From Neopestalotiopsis rosae (Eukaryota > Ascomycota > Sordariomycetes > Amphisphaeriales > Sporocadaceae), in the NCBI GenBank assembly GCA_023078685.1, contig JALGAS010000006.1, positions 4,402,001 to 4,466,000 on the forward strand: 64,000 bases of DNA. The letters are read 5' to 3'. Positions 11,912 through 23,959 of this stretch are shown here, one piece after another (the stretch's first letter is position 1; the number at the start of each line of letters is the position of its first letter). Both the position numbers and the translations under genes were made by a program. Under the pieces are notes generated by a model. It saw only the letters and a program-made list of their open reading frames with translations. It was not told the DNA's origin and did no database searches.

Positions 11912-14563
11912 ATGGCGGCACCAAAGCAGTTTATGGCCAAGGTCAAGTCGGTGCTGAGTGGTGACACTCTCATCCTGACCTCGCCTAACAACCCGACTCT
12001 GGAGCGTACCTTTTCCTTGGCTTATGTGGATGCTCCTCGCCTGCGCAAGGAAGGAGACGATGCATTTGCTTTTCAATCCCGCGAGTATTTGAGGGGTATC
12101 GTCCTCGGAAAGATGGTTAAGTGCAACGTCTACTACACGATCCCATCCTCAGGACGCGAGTATGGTACTGTGCAGCTGCAGGACGGCACTGAACTCCCTC
12201 TCGATGCTGTGAAGGCGGGCTGGCTCAAGGTCCGCGAAGATGCCGGTCGCAAGGAGGAGTCTGAGGACCTTTTGGCCAAGATTGACGAACTAAAGGAAGC
12301 CGAGTCTCAGGCAAAGGCTGACGAAAAGGGCGTGCATGGAAAAGGAGGCTCTATTGAAGTTCAGAACGACCTGGGAACTCCCGACTTCTTCAACCAGTGG
12401 AAGGGCAAGACTGTTGATGGTGTAGTCGAAAGAGTCCTGAGCGGTGACCGTGTTCTCTGCCGACTGAAGCTCTCCGACAAGAAGCACCTGCAGGTCATGA
12501 CGCTTATTGCCGGTATCCGCACTCCTTCTACCGAGAGAACCAACACCTCGACGGGCTCTACCCAGCCTGCCGAAGAATTCGGTAACGAGGCACGAACTTA
12601 CGTCGAAGACAGACTTCTGCAGCGCGATGTCAAGGTTGTGATGGTTGGCGTTAGCCCTCAGGGTCAACTGGTTGGCCATGTTTTGCATCCTAGAGGCAGC
12701 ATCGCAGAGTTCCTACTAGCGGACGGACTGGCTCGATGCAATGATTTCCACTCGACCATGCTTGCAGAGAAGATGGCACCTCTGAGAGCTGCTGAGAAGA
12801 AGGCCCAAGTTGGCAAGCTTCGCCTGCACAAGAACAGCAACGTCAAGGCCACCGAGGGAGGATCTTCCGACATGACTGTCTCCAAGATTGTTGCCTCCGA
12901 CACGATATACGTGCGAAGCAAGACCGGCGAGGAGAAGCAAGTCAGCCTGAGCAGTGTTCGTGCACCTCGTGCCAAGGAGCCCGCTGAGGCACCTTTCAGA
13001 GACGAGGCCAAGGAATTTTTGCGTAAGAAGCTTATTGGAAAGCACGTCAAGGTTACGATTGACGGCCAGAAGCCCGCCAGTGAAGGATTTGAGGCTAGGG
13101 ATGTTGCCACTATCACGGAGAAGGGCAAGAACATCAACCTGCAACTGGTCGAGGAGGGCTGGGCTTCCGTTATTCGACACCGCAAGGATGACACAGACAG
13201 AGCCGAGAACTACGACGAGCTCCTTGCCGCCCAAGAAGCCGCGCAAAAGGAGAAGAAGGGTATCTGGTCTGGCAAGGCTTCTAAGGCGAAGACTTACACC
13301 GATGCTTCCGAGTCGGTGCAGCGTGCCAAGATTCAGGCTTCGACTCTTCAAAGACAAAAGAAGATCCCTGGTATTGTGGATTTCTGCAAATCTGGATCAA
13401 GATTCACTGTTCTGATTCCTCGCGAGGGTGTCAAGATTACCCTGGTCCTCGCTGGTATCCGTGCACCCCGCGCACCGCGCTTGCCTCAGGACAACGGCGA
13501 GCCTTTTGGCCAGGAGGCATTGGACCTTGCTAGCCGACGATGCCAGCAGCGTGACTGCGAGATTGACGTCTTCGACGTTGACAAGGTTGGTGGTTTCATC
13601 GGTGAACTCTACATCAACAGGGAAAGCTTTGGTAAGCTTCTGGTGGAGGAAGGTTTGGCCGAGGTGCACCAGTACTCTGCAGAGAAGTCTGGCAACGCCA
13701 GTGAACTGAATGCTGCTCAGAAGCGTGCCAAGGAGGGGCGCAAGGGCAAGTGGCACGACTGGGACCCGTCGCAAGATGAGGACGCTGAAGAGGCTGACTA
13801 TGCCGAGACCACTACTGCCGAGCCTGTGGCCCAAGACAAGCAGACAGCACAGTACAAGGACGTTGTGGTGACAAACATTGATTCCAATGGCAAGCTCAAA
13901 ATCCAGATCATTGGCTCTGGCACCGCTGCTCTCGAGACCCTGATGAGCGAGTTCAGAAAGTTCCACCTCGACTCCAAGAACAACAAGCCACTGGCAAACC
14001 CACCCAAGGCAGGCGATGTTGTTTCTGCCAAGTTCTCTGCCGATGGCCAATGGTACCGTGCAAAGATCCGATCAAACGACCGGGCCGCCAAGGTTGCCGA
14101 GGTTGTCTACATTGACTACGGAAACTCGGAGAAGATTGCTTGGTCAAACCTGAGGGCTCTGGACCAGCCTCAGTTCACCACACAACGCCTGAAGCCCCAG
14201 GCTGTCGACGCCGTGCTGTCATACGTACAATTGCCCAACGGCGATTACTTCAACGATGCCATTGACTTCCTGGCCGACGCCACTGACGGCAGAAAGATGG
14301 TAGCCAGCATCGACTTCTCTGACCCCAAGGAGGGCCTCAACTATGTCACCCTCTTTGATGCAAGTGACGCGAGTCAATCGTTTACCGAATCCGTCAACAA
14401 AGACATTGTTGCGGCTGGTCTTGCCTTGATTCCCACGAAGCTGAAGGCCTGGGAGAGAGGCGCTCAGAGCACCGAAGTTCTCAAGAAGCTGCGCCAGATC
14501 GAGACACAGGCCAAGTCAGAGAGACGTGGCATGTGGGAGTACGGTGACATTACTGAGGATTAA
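11912..14563 (+). CDS. SND1: Tudor-SN / SND1 homologue (staphylococcal nuclease repeats plus Tudor)
   Basis: This is an intronless 883 aa frame starting at MAAPKQFMAKVKSVLSGDT. It has four consecutive staphylococcal nuclease-like (OB-fold) domains over roughly residues 5-640. Each opens with a hydrophobic V-x-SGD or similar turn (KSVLSGDTLIL, ERVLSGDRVLC, KIVASDTIYV, FCKSGSRFTVL). A Tudor domain follows (about 690-780, with FSADGQWYRAKI and VYIDYGN), and a final partial SN domain ends in ERRGMWEYGD. This is the full SND1/p100 architecture. The family binds RNA and acts in stress granules, RNA decay and splicing regulation. Known members differ in catalytic competence, and I cannot judge nuclease activity here. 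Confidence 0.94.
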   Translation: MAAPKQFMAKVKSVLSGDTLILTSPNNPTLERTFSLAYVDAPRLRKEGDDAFAFQSREYLRGIVLGKMVKCNVYYTIPSSGREYGTVQLQDGTELPLDAVKAGWLKVREDAGRKEESEDLLAKIDELKEAESQAKADEKGVHGKGGSIEVQNDLGTPDFFNQWKGKTVDGVVERVLSGDRVLCRLKLSDKKHLQVMTLIAGIRTPSTERTNTSTGSTQPAEEFGNEARTYVEDRLLQRDVKVVMVGVSPQGQLVGHVLHPRGSIAEFLLADGLARCNDFHSTMLAEKMAPLRAAEKKAQVGKLRLHKNSNVKATEGGSSDMTVSKIVASDTIYVRSKTGEEKQVSLSSVRAPRAKEPAEAPFRDEAKEFLRKKLIGKHVKVTIDGQKPASEGFEARDVATITEKGKNINLQLVEEGWASVIRHRKDDTDRAENYDELLAAQEAAQKEKKGIWSGKASKAKTYTDASESVQRAKIQASTLQRQKKIPGIVDFCKSGSRFTVLIPREGVKITLVLAGIRAPRAPRLPQDNGEPFGQEALDLASRRCQQRDCEIDVFDVDKVGGFIGELYINRESFGKLLVEEGLAEVHQYSAEKSGNASELNAAQKRAKEGRKGKWHDWDPSQDEDAEEADYAETTTAEPVAQDKQTAQYKDVVVTNIDSNGKLKIQIIGSGTAALETLMSEFRKFHLDSKNNKPLANPPKAGDVVSAKFSADGQWYRAKIRSNDRAAKVAEVVYIDYGNSEKIAWSNLRALDQPQFTTQRLKPQAVDAVLSYVQLPNGDYFNDAIDFLADATDGRKMVASIDFSDPKEGLNYVTLFDASDASQSFTESVNKDIVAAGLALIPTKLKAWERGAQSTEVLKKLRQIETQAKSERRGMWEYGDITED

Positions 14564-16543
14564 ATAGGTATTGGGCTTGCTTCCGTATAATCGACGCAAG
14601 ATTTCAAATCCAGGAGCCTTGATATATAAAAACAAAATTCGCTATAGTAACTAGTGGGGCAAAAGCAATAATAAAAATAAAGATATGTCTATCTGCGACT
14701 TACTGGGGCCGGTCGTGTGAAACACACACATGGTGACTGATTTGGGTGCCCAGGTGAATACAAACCATTTTGAGCAAATAGAGTGCAAGTCGCCGGTTCG
14801 GCCTCGAATGTCGCAGCTGCTCGCTTGTGTGTTAGCGCCGAACCCAGAGGCTTGCGGCTTCTTAGGCCACTGGATAGTACTGGGGGACATTTCTCGGAGA
14901 CATTGACCGATGTGAGCAAAGCACGACAAGTTGCAATGCATTTAGTCGGGAACAAATTCCGTGCAAGTATGGCCATGGGATGGAATTATTGAGCAATGTA
15001 AGTTTACATGATGCATAATTCCTTCTGGATCAACCAACAGGATGAAATTTACTTGAGCGACATGGACCGGAGCAGTATGAAGCAAAAACAGTCTCAAGAC
15101 AGGTGACCGTGGTAGTAGGGGTTTGGAATCTGGATCTAGTATGCGGGTAACGGATGGTGGAATTGACCCCGACAGACACAATCCCCAAACGATAATTGGC
15201 ACGGGAAAATACATGTACGGGATACAATCGCAGATAATGTAGGTACGCGGATCGTGTTTTCCCATTCGGGGGTGTAGCACAGAGAGTTTCGATGCCCTCC
15301 AATCAGACGACCGAGTCGTAATTCTGCCACTACACGTGCATCTAGAAACCGTCTCGGGTCGACGATGAGTAAGTGCCCATTCAAAGCCACCCATGGATTC
15401 TTTCGAGGACGGCACGGGAGAGATCAGTGCGAGGGAAATAGGTGACTAGCTGACAGGCTGACTAACTAACACCGAAAATGAAGCTTGAGCTGTAGTGACT
15501 GTTTCGGAAAAGGAGGCTTCGCAAGGGGAAATAATAATATCAAATAAAAAAACATTTCATGTCACGAGTGCCATAGAGAGATGGAATCAACGGGCGGTAA
15601 CTTCCATCGTGTACCTTAGCCGCTACACACTTTCGGACATACAGGATGTATGGTCCCTTATTCAGCAGAGACATAGCGTAGCTCGATATTTGAGGAGTGG
15701 ATAAGATGGAATGTCATCGACGACGGTGGTCTCCAATTCCGGTGGTCCATGCTTGTAGTATTCCAATGTACGTAGTATTGTAGAAACCTATGCGTACCAG
15801 CATTCGGCAAAGGCGAGGCATTTTCTTCACACAAGAGAGTTACAGAGTTACATAGCTGGAAGCACCGATAGCCAGCAGCACAGACGAAACTGATTACATA
15901 GTCCCTACCACTGCAAGAGAACAAGAGACGAGGGCGCGAGAAAAAACACGACACGAGGGAACGAATCCGCAGCAGCCGGAGCCGGCATCGTCGCCCTTTG
16001 TCATTACTATGAGGCGAATGATGGGTACTAGACGGAGGAATAAACTGGGGCGCAATCGGGCCAGCCGCCAATTGTATGGGTCTTTGGGTCCTTTGGAGGG
16101 GTGTCCTTCTCAGCCAAGCTCCAAGGTAGGGGTTGGCTTGGGCTGGCTGGTAGTGAGAGTGGGGGGTGGCCTGGTGGGTGGGAAGAAAAGCGCAGTGATG
16201 TGAGAGAGGGTATGACGCTGGTTGCACGTTTCGCTGTGCTGCCGCTGCACTGCGGTTACGTTTCTGGTGAGCAGCGAGTGAGTGAGTAAGTGAGTGAGTG
16301 AATGAGCGAGCGCCGCGCCTATGCCCATCCATGCGTAGGTTGCGTAGGTTGCCCCTCCATCGGCCATGCACCCAGCGCAAATAAAAGAATCTGATCCCAA
16401 CAGACCCCCGAGAGGACCGATTGACTTTCTATTTTCTTGTTGCTTCATATTCTTGCATTTCTCTTTCCTCTCCATTCCACAACTCAATTCAAACAAACTT
16501 TCTTCCTTATACCCAAACCAAAATATCCGCATCACAGCTCAAT
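14564..16543. other. Intergenic region between Tudor-SN and transaldolase
   Basis: I see no supported gene. The 3' end of Tudor-SN lies at the left. A (GAGT)n-like simple repeat sits at 16275-16312. A pyrimidine-rich leader at about 16420-16520 precedes the transaldolase ATG, typical of strongly expressed fungal genes. Confidence 0.5.
16275..16312. repeat. GAGT simple sequence repeat
   Basis: About nine imperfect copies of a four-base unit (gagt, with gaat, gagc and taag variants) lie about 230 bp upstream of the transaldolase start codon. Confidence 0.8.
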
Positions 16544-17883
16544 ATGTCGAACGCTCTGGACCAGCTCAAGAACACCGGCACTGTAAGTCCCTCGAAACCA
16601 TCAGACCCCTCCTCGCTTGCTTTCCTTCCCTCCTTTGCCTCGACTGCCCCGCATCGTGAGAGAAAACTGCTCTCCCATTTCTCGCTCAAGCGAACTGGCG
16701 TCAGCAGGGACTCTTCCAATGTGGCTCGGGATGAAGTATACCGAAGCAGCAACTTGCTCGAGAAATATGCTCAACATTGAACTCTACTATGTGTCGATTT
16801 GAGAAACTAATCAAAGCTCTTCCTCCTCTCTAGGTCGTCGTCTGCGACTCCGGTGACTTTGCTACCATTGGCAAGTACAAGCCTCAGGATGCCACCACCA
16901 ACCCTTCCCTGATCCTCGCCGCCTCCAAGAAGGCCGAGTACGCCAAGCTCATCGACGAGGCCGTTGCCGCCGCCAAGGAGACCAGCAAGGGCAAGAGCGT
17001 CGACGTTCAGGTTGACGATGCCGTCGACCGCCTCCTGGTCGAGTTCGGCAAGGAGATTCTCAAGATCATCCCCGGCAAGGTCTCCACCGAGGTCGATGCC
17101 CGCTTCTCTTTCGACACCAAGGCCTCCGTCGACAAGGCCCTGCACATCATTGACGTATGTTTTCTCCCCCTCGTACCTGCTCGGGTTCAGAGCAGCCAGC
17201 TTCCCAAACGGAGCTCAAATTTGAATGGTGAAACATGTTGCTAACAAAATACCGCACTACAGCTTTACAAGCAACAAGGCATTGGCAAGGAGCGTATCCT
17301 GATCAAGATTGCCTCGACATGGGAGGGTATCAAGGCCGCCGAGATCCTGCAGCGCGACCACGGTATCAACACCAACCTGACCCTTATGTTCTCCCTGGTT
17401 CAGGCTATTGCCGCCGCTGAGGCCGGTGCCTTCCTCATCTCTCCCTTCGTCGGTCGTATCCTCGACTGGTACAAGGCTTCCACCAAGAAGGACTACTCCA
17501 AGGAGGAGGACCCCGGTGTCAAGTCCGTCCAGGCCATCTTCAACTACTACAAGAAGTTCGGCTACAACACCATTGTCATGGGTGCCTCTTTCAGAAACAC
17601 TGGCGAGATCACCGAGCTTGCTGGCTGTGACTACCTGACCATCTCCCCCAACCTGCTCGAGGAGCTCCTCAACAGCAGCGATGCCGTCCCCAAGAAGCTC
17701 GACGCCTCTGGCGCCTCCAGCCTGAACCTGGAGAAGAAGACCTACATCTCGGACGAGCCCACCTTCCGCTTCGACTTCAACGAGGAGCAGATGGCCGTCG
17801 AGAAGCTCCGTGAGGGTATCAGCAAGTTCGCCGCTGACGCCGAGACGCTCAAGGACATCATCAAGAAGAAGATCCAGGCATAA
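16544..17883 (+). CDS. TAL1: Transaldolase
   Basis: This enzyme of the non-oxidative pentose phosphate pathway moves a dihydroxyacetone unit between sedoheptulose-7-phosphate and glyceraldehyde-3-phosphate in the cytosol. Exons 16544-16582, 16834-17154 and 17263-17883 join in phase 0 to give 326 aa, the family length. Diagnostic stretches are [20 protein letters not shown] near the N terminus, [12 protein letters not shown] (which holds the Schiff-base lysine) and [11 protein letters not shown]. The intron after the 13-codon first exon is 251 bp. G/C-ending codons dominate, as expected for a highly expressed gene. Confidence 0.97.
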
Positions 17884-18343
17884 ATTGCCCCCTGCCTGCT
17901 TCAAGTCTCTCTTGCTCGGGGACAAGTACTCCCCCAAAAAAGTCTAAATAATTATACCAAACTACAACTTTGACGACGAGATGAAAATGACGGGACAGAC
18001 ATATACACACTTTCCTCAACGTTCACTAGAATGGGAAAGTGCCACATTGCCACATTGAGCATATGGTGACAGGTCTGTTTATAGGATTCTTTAGATAAAA
18101 TGACAAAAGCCATACCATCTAAACATGTGCCCCTTGCCTATTGTGAATGATTTGTCTGTACTTGTGAGCCATACCCATGGGATTGGCTGCCGGTTAGCAA
18201 AAATACTCTTTTCATGCCGGAGGATCTGATCATAACGTCTTTGTAGTGTATGAACCCACAACCAGGGTATTCATTCTTATCTATAGGTAGTCATTCTATA
18301 CCAAGGTGTCTAAAATAGTCATTTTCCGATTGCTGAGCAGTCA
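17884..18343. other. Convergent 3' region, transaldolase and lipase
   Basis: This AT-rich gap lies between the ends of two convergent genes. It should hold both 3' untranslated regions and polyadenylation sites. Nothing else is visible. Confidence 0.5.
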
Positions 18344-20616
18344 TCACTGGCCTTGACGTGATCTGGCCGCTTCATCACCACTGGTGGGCGTCAAATCCCC
18401 AGCGCCCGCGGTCCCTGTTACAACACCTCCCACTGGCTTTGCCGTGGCTAACTTGATGCCGCCTCCTTTGCCCTTTCCATCCTTGGGGGATTCGATGCTG
18501 AGGTTACTAGCCGTACTGCCTCGTCTCCGCTGGGGTGTTCTCACGCTATTGGTGCTGACTGTTGGGGATGGGATCCTCGATTCGCGTTGAGGACGACTGG
18601 GACTATCTCCCGCGCCATCGAAAGTGGCGTCGGGCCTCGCGGGCGACTCTGGCGTTGGCTCCTCGGAAGCAACCTGAGCATATGACGGATCTGCCGTCTG
18701 TGAGGTCAATGTTGTACCAGAGCCTTCAGTCGTTGTCGACCCTGGTGCCGTTACTGCTGGGCTCGCAGTGGGCTCCCGCGCCTGATGTGCCATTGAGGGA
18801 TCCACAGTAGCTTCCACAAGGCCATTAGCAGATGTGGAATCAGACTCTACAGCATCGCTGTGACGGTATCGGCTATAGCAATGTTAGACTTCTCTGACGA
18901 AATTCTACCTAGATACCGTAATTATGCTTACTGGTGTCGGAATGACGCAGATGCACCAAGGCTAGCATGACGTGCCCGACGATAGCTCTCAAACTCTTCC
19001 TTAGTGTGTTCGGCATCGGTGAAATTGTCCAGGGCGTCAAATACATGCTGGAAAACTTGAGCGTCGACGTCGCGTGCCCAAAGAAAGTCCAAGTGCTCAT
19101 AGTGAGGAATCTCGGTAGCCACCGTGCGGTTGGGCAGCTCGCGGAGCATCACTTTAATATCGACCAACGAGTCACTTCCACCGTACACCAAGACAACGGG
19201 CGTCTTGATGTTTCGTGTCGGATACTTGGCAACCTTGGTATACCTGCTTGCGGTGCTCAGAGGAGGGTGTACATCGTCGTCATACATCTGAAAAGACTTG
19301 TTTCGGATGATCTGGAACCAGTGAACGACTGACTTGGTGCTAGTGAATGAGTACAAGTGAGGATAGGCAGCGAGCTTCTGGGACATGGAAATATTCGTGG
19401 CTTTCCATCCAAACAGAAAGTCCAAGCCCATGTCAATAACCCGCACAAAGATAGGTGGGTAGAGAATGGATTGCCACATGGTCGCCGAGGCAAGAATCGA
19501 GCGGCGGCCAAAGAGAAGAAAGAGGACCTGCGGAGATGCCTTGATCAGAGCATCGACAACGCCATTTTGTAGACCAGCCGGGGACATGGCCGGCGCAAGC
19601 GCAATGAAAACATTGACCTGGTCATTCAACTTTGGATGGACAGCCAAGCTGGCAAAAGATTGCGCTGTACCTTGGGAAAAGCCAATATAAGATAGCGAGG
19701 GCTGGCTGGTGGAATCGAGGATATATGCAATAGTGTCCGGAATATCGTGAAAGGCAAACTCGTCAATGGAGAAGTTCCAGAAATCAAGGGATTGAGGTGA
19801 CGTCTTGATGGACTTTTTGGAGTACTTGTTTCCTCGATTGTTGCCCAACTATTGCAAGCAGTGTCAGCCAGCGCGCCAAATTATAATATCAGAGCAACCT
19901 ACCCAGACGTCGTATCCTCTTTCGACCAGCACAAATGGCAAGCAACGCTGTTCGTCTGTAAGGCAGACCCAAACTTCGCTGTTCATCAAGAGACCATGGT
20001 GCATATAGATGACCTTCTTCTTGATACTGTTGGGCCCTTGGTTGACCTTGTAGTCCTCCTCGCCTTTGCGCCAGGCCAGACGGTGAACACCCAGCAGATA
20101 TCCATCCTTTGTTTGCACTACATGTTCTTCTGCAGTGTAGCCAAAGGCGGCGCACAGGTCGGAGAAGTCGGAAGCATTTCGGATCGACGTCGATATAGCT
20201 AAGCGTCCGGCTTTAGTTTCTGTATATGCACCATCGATTGGGTCATGACACGCTTACATTTGCGCCTTTCTTGTGCCTTTTTCTGTTGAGGGGACGTAAA
20301 TCGATTAAACAATCGCCGCGAAGCTCCGTAAAAGAGCTGTAGTAGGGTGCTCGCTGAGAACGAGGCGTTAGTGCCGCTGGGAGACAGACGTTGGGAAGTA
20401 GAGCTACTAACGTAGGGCGAGGGTGAGGATTCGGATGATTGCCTCGAGTCCGACGAGGATGAATGAGCCTACCAGGGCGATATACTCGGCGCTGTGATTC
20501 AGATCTTGTGGTTAGCTAAGGCTATGGCTTGACCACTGACAGGGCCGTCTCGAATCTTCCTGGAGCTCCATGTAGCAAACGTACGGATTGAGCCGCCCGA
20601 TAAAAGGTACGGGCAT
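18344..20616 (-). CDS. Membrane-anchored alpha/beta-hydrolase lipase (sterol esterase / TGL1-YEH type)
   Basis: Six exons (20616-20585, 20491-20412, 20353-20258, 20198-19903, 19848-18932, 18872-18344) give 649 aa. The start MPVPFIGRLNP is followed by a hydrophobic N-terminal helix (YIALVGSFILVGLEAIIRIL), probably a membrane anchor. Next is the acid-lipase N-terminal region (SDFSDLCAAFGYTAEEHVV with TKDGYLLGVHRL) and the alpha/beta-hydrolase fold. The nucleophile elbow is GFSQG, the oxyanion region MHHGLL, the acid lies in YGGSDSLVD and the histidine in HYEHLDFLW. A Ser/Thr/Pro-rich tail of about 170 residues follows. The family hydrolyses steryl esters or triacylglycerols at lipid droplets, ER or plasma membrane. 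Substrate choice cannot be read from the sequence. The second donor was chosen because only cc|gtacgt keeps the frame. Confidence 0.9.
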
Positions 20617-21493
20617 CTTTGCGCGACAGCTGCTCTAGACGCAAGGAAAGAGTTGGCGCATTCGTGGCCAGCAGCAATATATATCCAGTCGACGAGTCGT
20701 TATTTTGTTGAAAATAACAAAAAAGGCATTCTCACACTGGGGATGTAAAAGCACTTTCGTGGGGAGCCCGTGCCGCGTGAAATGAAATGGACTGCTATCA
20801 GTTTCGGGTAACCCAGTGATGTCACATGCACATGTAACAGAGGGATGATTTCCTTTCTGGTCCTTGACAGGCGACCAATTGGTCCACGTGGGTCCGAAAG
20901 CAATGAAGTACAATATGGAGGCGACAAGTGACTTGAAGATGCAAAGAAGAATTACCAGTATAATCCTACTACATATGTGAATTTGAAGGCATAATTCATG
21001 GTAACATAGGGCTTGAACTCGAGGCATTCGCAACAATTTCGTCTTTCACATGAAAGAGGCTTGTGTTATCCGCCTTTACTAATGCAATGGAACAAAGCTT
21101 CGTCCCACGCCTGCGGGCACTGTCCTTGTAGCTCGAGATTCCAGCCAACAGCCGTCGTCCTTCCCTTCATTGCAGCAGAGCGCAAGGGGCAGCTAGGGGT
21201 TACCTGGTTTCTCAGTGCTGGCAGGCCTGGACTTTGGCGAAGCTCCCCACCAGCCCACCAGAGGCACCGGAAACTCTCCTTGAAGCCACCCACAATCGCC
21301 CTAAGACCCCCCTGTCTCCCTCTAGCTTAAACGCATTGCTTCAAAAGTCCAGCGCACTTTACTGGCGAATCAACGGCCAGCTGACAAGCACTCGCCTTCC
21401 GGTGGGCTGATTTTTTGAAAGTCGCGATAGCTTCGACTTACGGTAGGAAAATACACTCCCAGAATAGAGCATCATCAACACAATTGCGACACC
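20617..21493. other. Divergent promoter region, lipase and PET191
   Basis: This 0.9 kb region is shared by two genes transcribed away from each other and must hold both promoters. No further open frame or repeat is convincing. Confidence 0.5.
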
Positions 21494-21979
21494 ATGCCGA
21501 GCTCATGTAAAGAGATAAGTGAGTCGAATACTCCTCATTGCTCCCAGTCCAGAATGCTACAGCCCAGCTAACCCGCCTCGCCTTTTCCCGCAGGAGACGC
21601 ACTGGCGCAATGCCTCCAGGAGTCCGAGTGCGTCATGGTGCACCGCAACTCTGCCGCCGACTGCCTGCGCGAGCCGCTGGCCAGCACGCTGCCGACCAAG
21701 TGCATCCAGCTCAAGAAGGGCTTTGGCGAGTGCAGACGAGGCATGATCGACATGCGCAAGCGCTTCCGCGGCAACCAGCCCATCACCTTCAAGAACCTGT
21801 CCACGACCGACTCCGGAGAGGGATATCAGCTGTACGCCGGAAAGTCGGCCTTTGGCGGCGGCGTCAAAAAGACGGATGGCAACGAGCCCGAGCCGGTCGA
21901 CTGGAGAGAGGCGGAGAACGAGAGGTACCGACAGGAGCAGCAGCGACTTCAGCAGCAACAGCAGGACAAGGGAAAATAA
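21494..21979 (+). CDS. PET191: Cytochrome c oxidase assembly factor PET191
   Basis: Exons 21494-21518 and 21594-21979 give 136 aa. The start MPSSCKEI runs through the intron into RDALAQCLQESECVMV, followed by the family core CIQLKKGFGECRRGMIDMRKRFRGNQP. Conserved cysteines form a CHCH-like pattern, with a clear C-x9-C in CIQLKKGFGEC and a C-x10-C before it. Pet191 proteins sit in the mitochondrial intermembrane space and are needed for complex IV assembly. The C-terminal tail, rich in Glu, Arg and Gln, is longer than in yeast and not conserved. Confidence 0.95.
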
Positions 21980-23959
21980 GGCACCGCTGCGACGTGTACG
22001 CAGGTGTTTGCGAAGCAGAGTGTACGATTACAACGATGATCAAGATCTAAGCATTGGGTTGGATATAAAAACGGCGTTGGTGGTTCATCGATACCCTCTT
22101 CATGGGTCTATTAACATTCATCAACTTGCATGGGGACATTGCGTGCCCCGTTGTCAGCCCATATCGCGTTGAAGCTGGCTGATAGAGATCCTTATTCTGG
22201 GACAGATAGCAGTGGCCCTTTCAGAATCCCCGTCTTTATTACAGTTTGCATACTGTATGTACATATCAAGGAAGAACATGGTCTCAACAATCCAGTTTCT
22301 GCCCGTGAATATGGTCTAGTATGGTTTTACGTGTGCTCACATTACCTGGCCGGTCCTTCTGACTATATGACGAACGACTGCACGTGACAGAGTCCAGTCA
22401 GTTTGGACTGGGTACAATCACTGATTAGACGATCGAGCGCATCAGTCGTAGTCTCGGGGACGCATCGACACGTCTATTTATTTTTCCTGGTTACTGGGAA
22501 TTGAATTGACTTTTCACAGGTTGGATTTTAAGGTGCTATTGGGACGTTGTCGTTTTGCCCATGTACGACATGCATGTCTCACACCAATGTCTGCGGCTGC
22601 GTGCGGCACACCTAGTATTGCTTGTATGTAGACTCGGTTTCTGCGGATATCGTGTCCGGAATTCCGGAGTATGAAATAATTATACCCGAGAGTAGAACAC
22701 TCAGCCATATTCCCTCCACTTGACATATCCTCAATGGACCGCATTGGGTCAAAAGGATCCATCTTATTAGGCGAATTTGTGTCAGCCTTGTCAGCTTATG
22801 GGCTTTGGCAAAAGCAAAGGAAGATAGATACTAATCAAAGCTGACGTATCTTGCGCATGTAACTACTGCAGTATGTATGGAAAGTAATAAGAAGCGTGTC
22901 GGTACCGGTCAGCCGTATATGCACGAGACATTATAAGCGAGAAACGAGAAAAGCCAATGACAGCAGCGTTGGGAGATCTTCCCTGCCACTAATCCACCCC
23001 TTATCGGGCCTCTACCCCAAAACGAAACATGCCTGCTCAGGATTCTTGCGCTGTCGCGTGCCGGCTTTCTAGGATGAGCCTAGCTTTGATTATTTCGCCC
23101 GCCAACTTTCGCATACAATTGGGAATGACAAGACAGACAGACAGACGACTGCGCCGTCCGACCACCCGTGCGGGATCCTATGCTTGGTCGCCCTATTCCC
23201 ACTCGGCTCAGCTCCCTCACACTCACGGTAAAGACGGCAGGCGAGGGCAGGCAAGAGTCCAATGTGGCACATAATGTAATCTCGTGTCTTAAAACCGTGG
23301 CCGCCGCCTACTTTTCCAGAATGTTTCTCACAGCAAGAACACCCTTGCGGCAGGCTTTTAGGCATTACCAACTACGCAAAACTACGTATTCACGAATCTG
23401 AGTTTCCATTTGACGCGCCCCTTCGCCTGCTGTTGCCTTTTATTCCTCCTTCTTGCGTCATGCAGTAGTATCATTAGGTAGCAGTATGCTTAATATTGTT
23501 CTATTTTACCATATCCACTTCCATCAAATCGCCTAGAATCCCTATATCCCCCCACAAGGCCCCAAACCATCGTCGAGCTAGTGGCACACCACTCTCCTTG
23601 CTCGGGGATCCATAACCAAACACTCGGTTTTGGGGGGATCAACCCGAGATCACGATCTTTTTTTTTCTTTCCTGTGCTCGGTTTTTCCTTCTTTCCAATT
23701 ACTCTTCAGGTTGATTGGTACTCGGTCCGCGCGGGAAAGGCCGAGAGAGAAGAACGAAGCGGTGTCGACGACAAGATATCCGGCCAAGAAGACGAAGACC
23801 CTTTTGCGACGCGATAATCTTTTTGTTTCCCGCGGTTCCGCCCACTCCTGAACGCCGCAGACTCTCGCACCTCAGGAGTCGCCTAAGCCGACCCAACCCC
23901 AGAAAGCCAAAAATTCGGGGGCAAAGGATTGCAGAGAAAGATCTGAACCAAAGGCAAAG
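21980..23959. other. Intergenic region upstream of the Ppn2-like gene
   Basis: I see no gene in this 2 kb. From about 23400 it becomes pyrimidine-rich and then turns into what looks like a long leader for the gene starting at 23960. A short GACA-type repeat (agacagacagacagacga) lies near 23130. Confidence 0.45.

Noticed and set aside
12664..14050. Long minus-strand open frames within Tudor-SN
   Set aside because: They are shadows created by the G/C-ending codon bias of the real plus-strand gene.
17257..17937. 226-codon minus-strand frame over transaldolase
   Set aside because: It is an antisense shadow of a highly biased coding exon, and its Leu/Gly/Val-rich translation has no family match.
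20930..21060. tRNA-like box near 21010 (cttgaactcgagg)
   Set aside because: It resembles a B box loosely, but no matching A box or cloverleaf arms could be paired.
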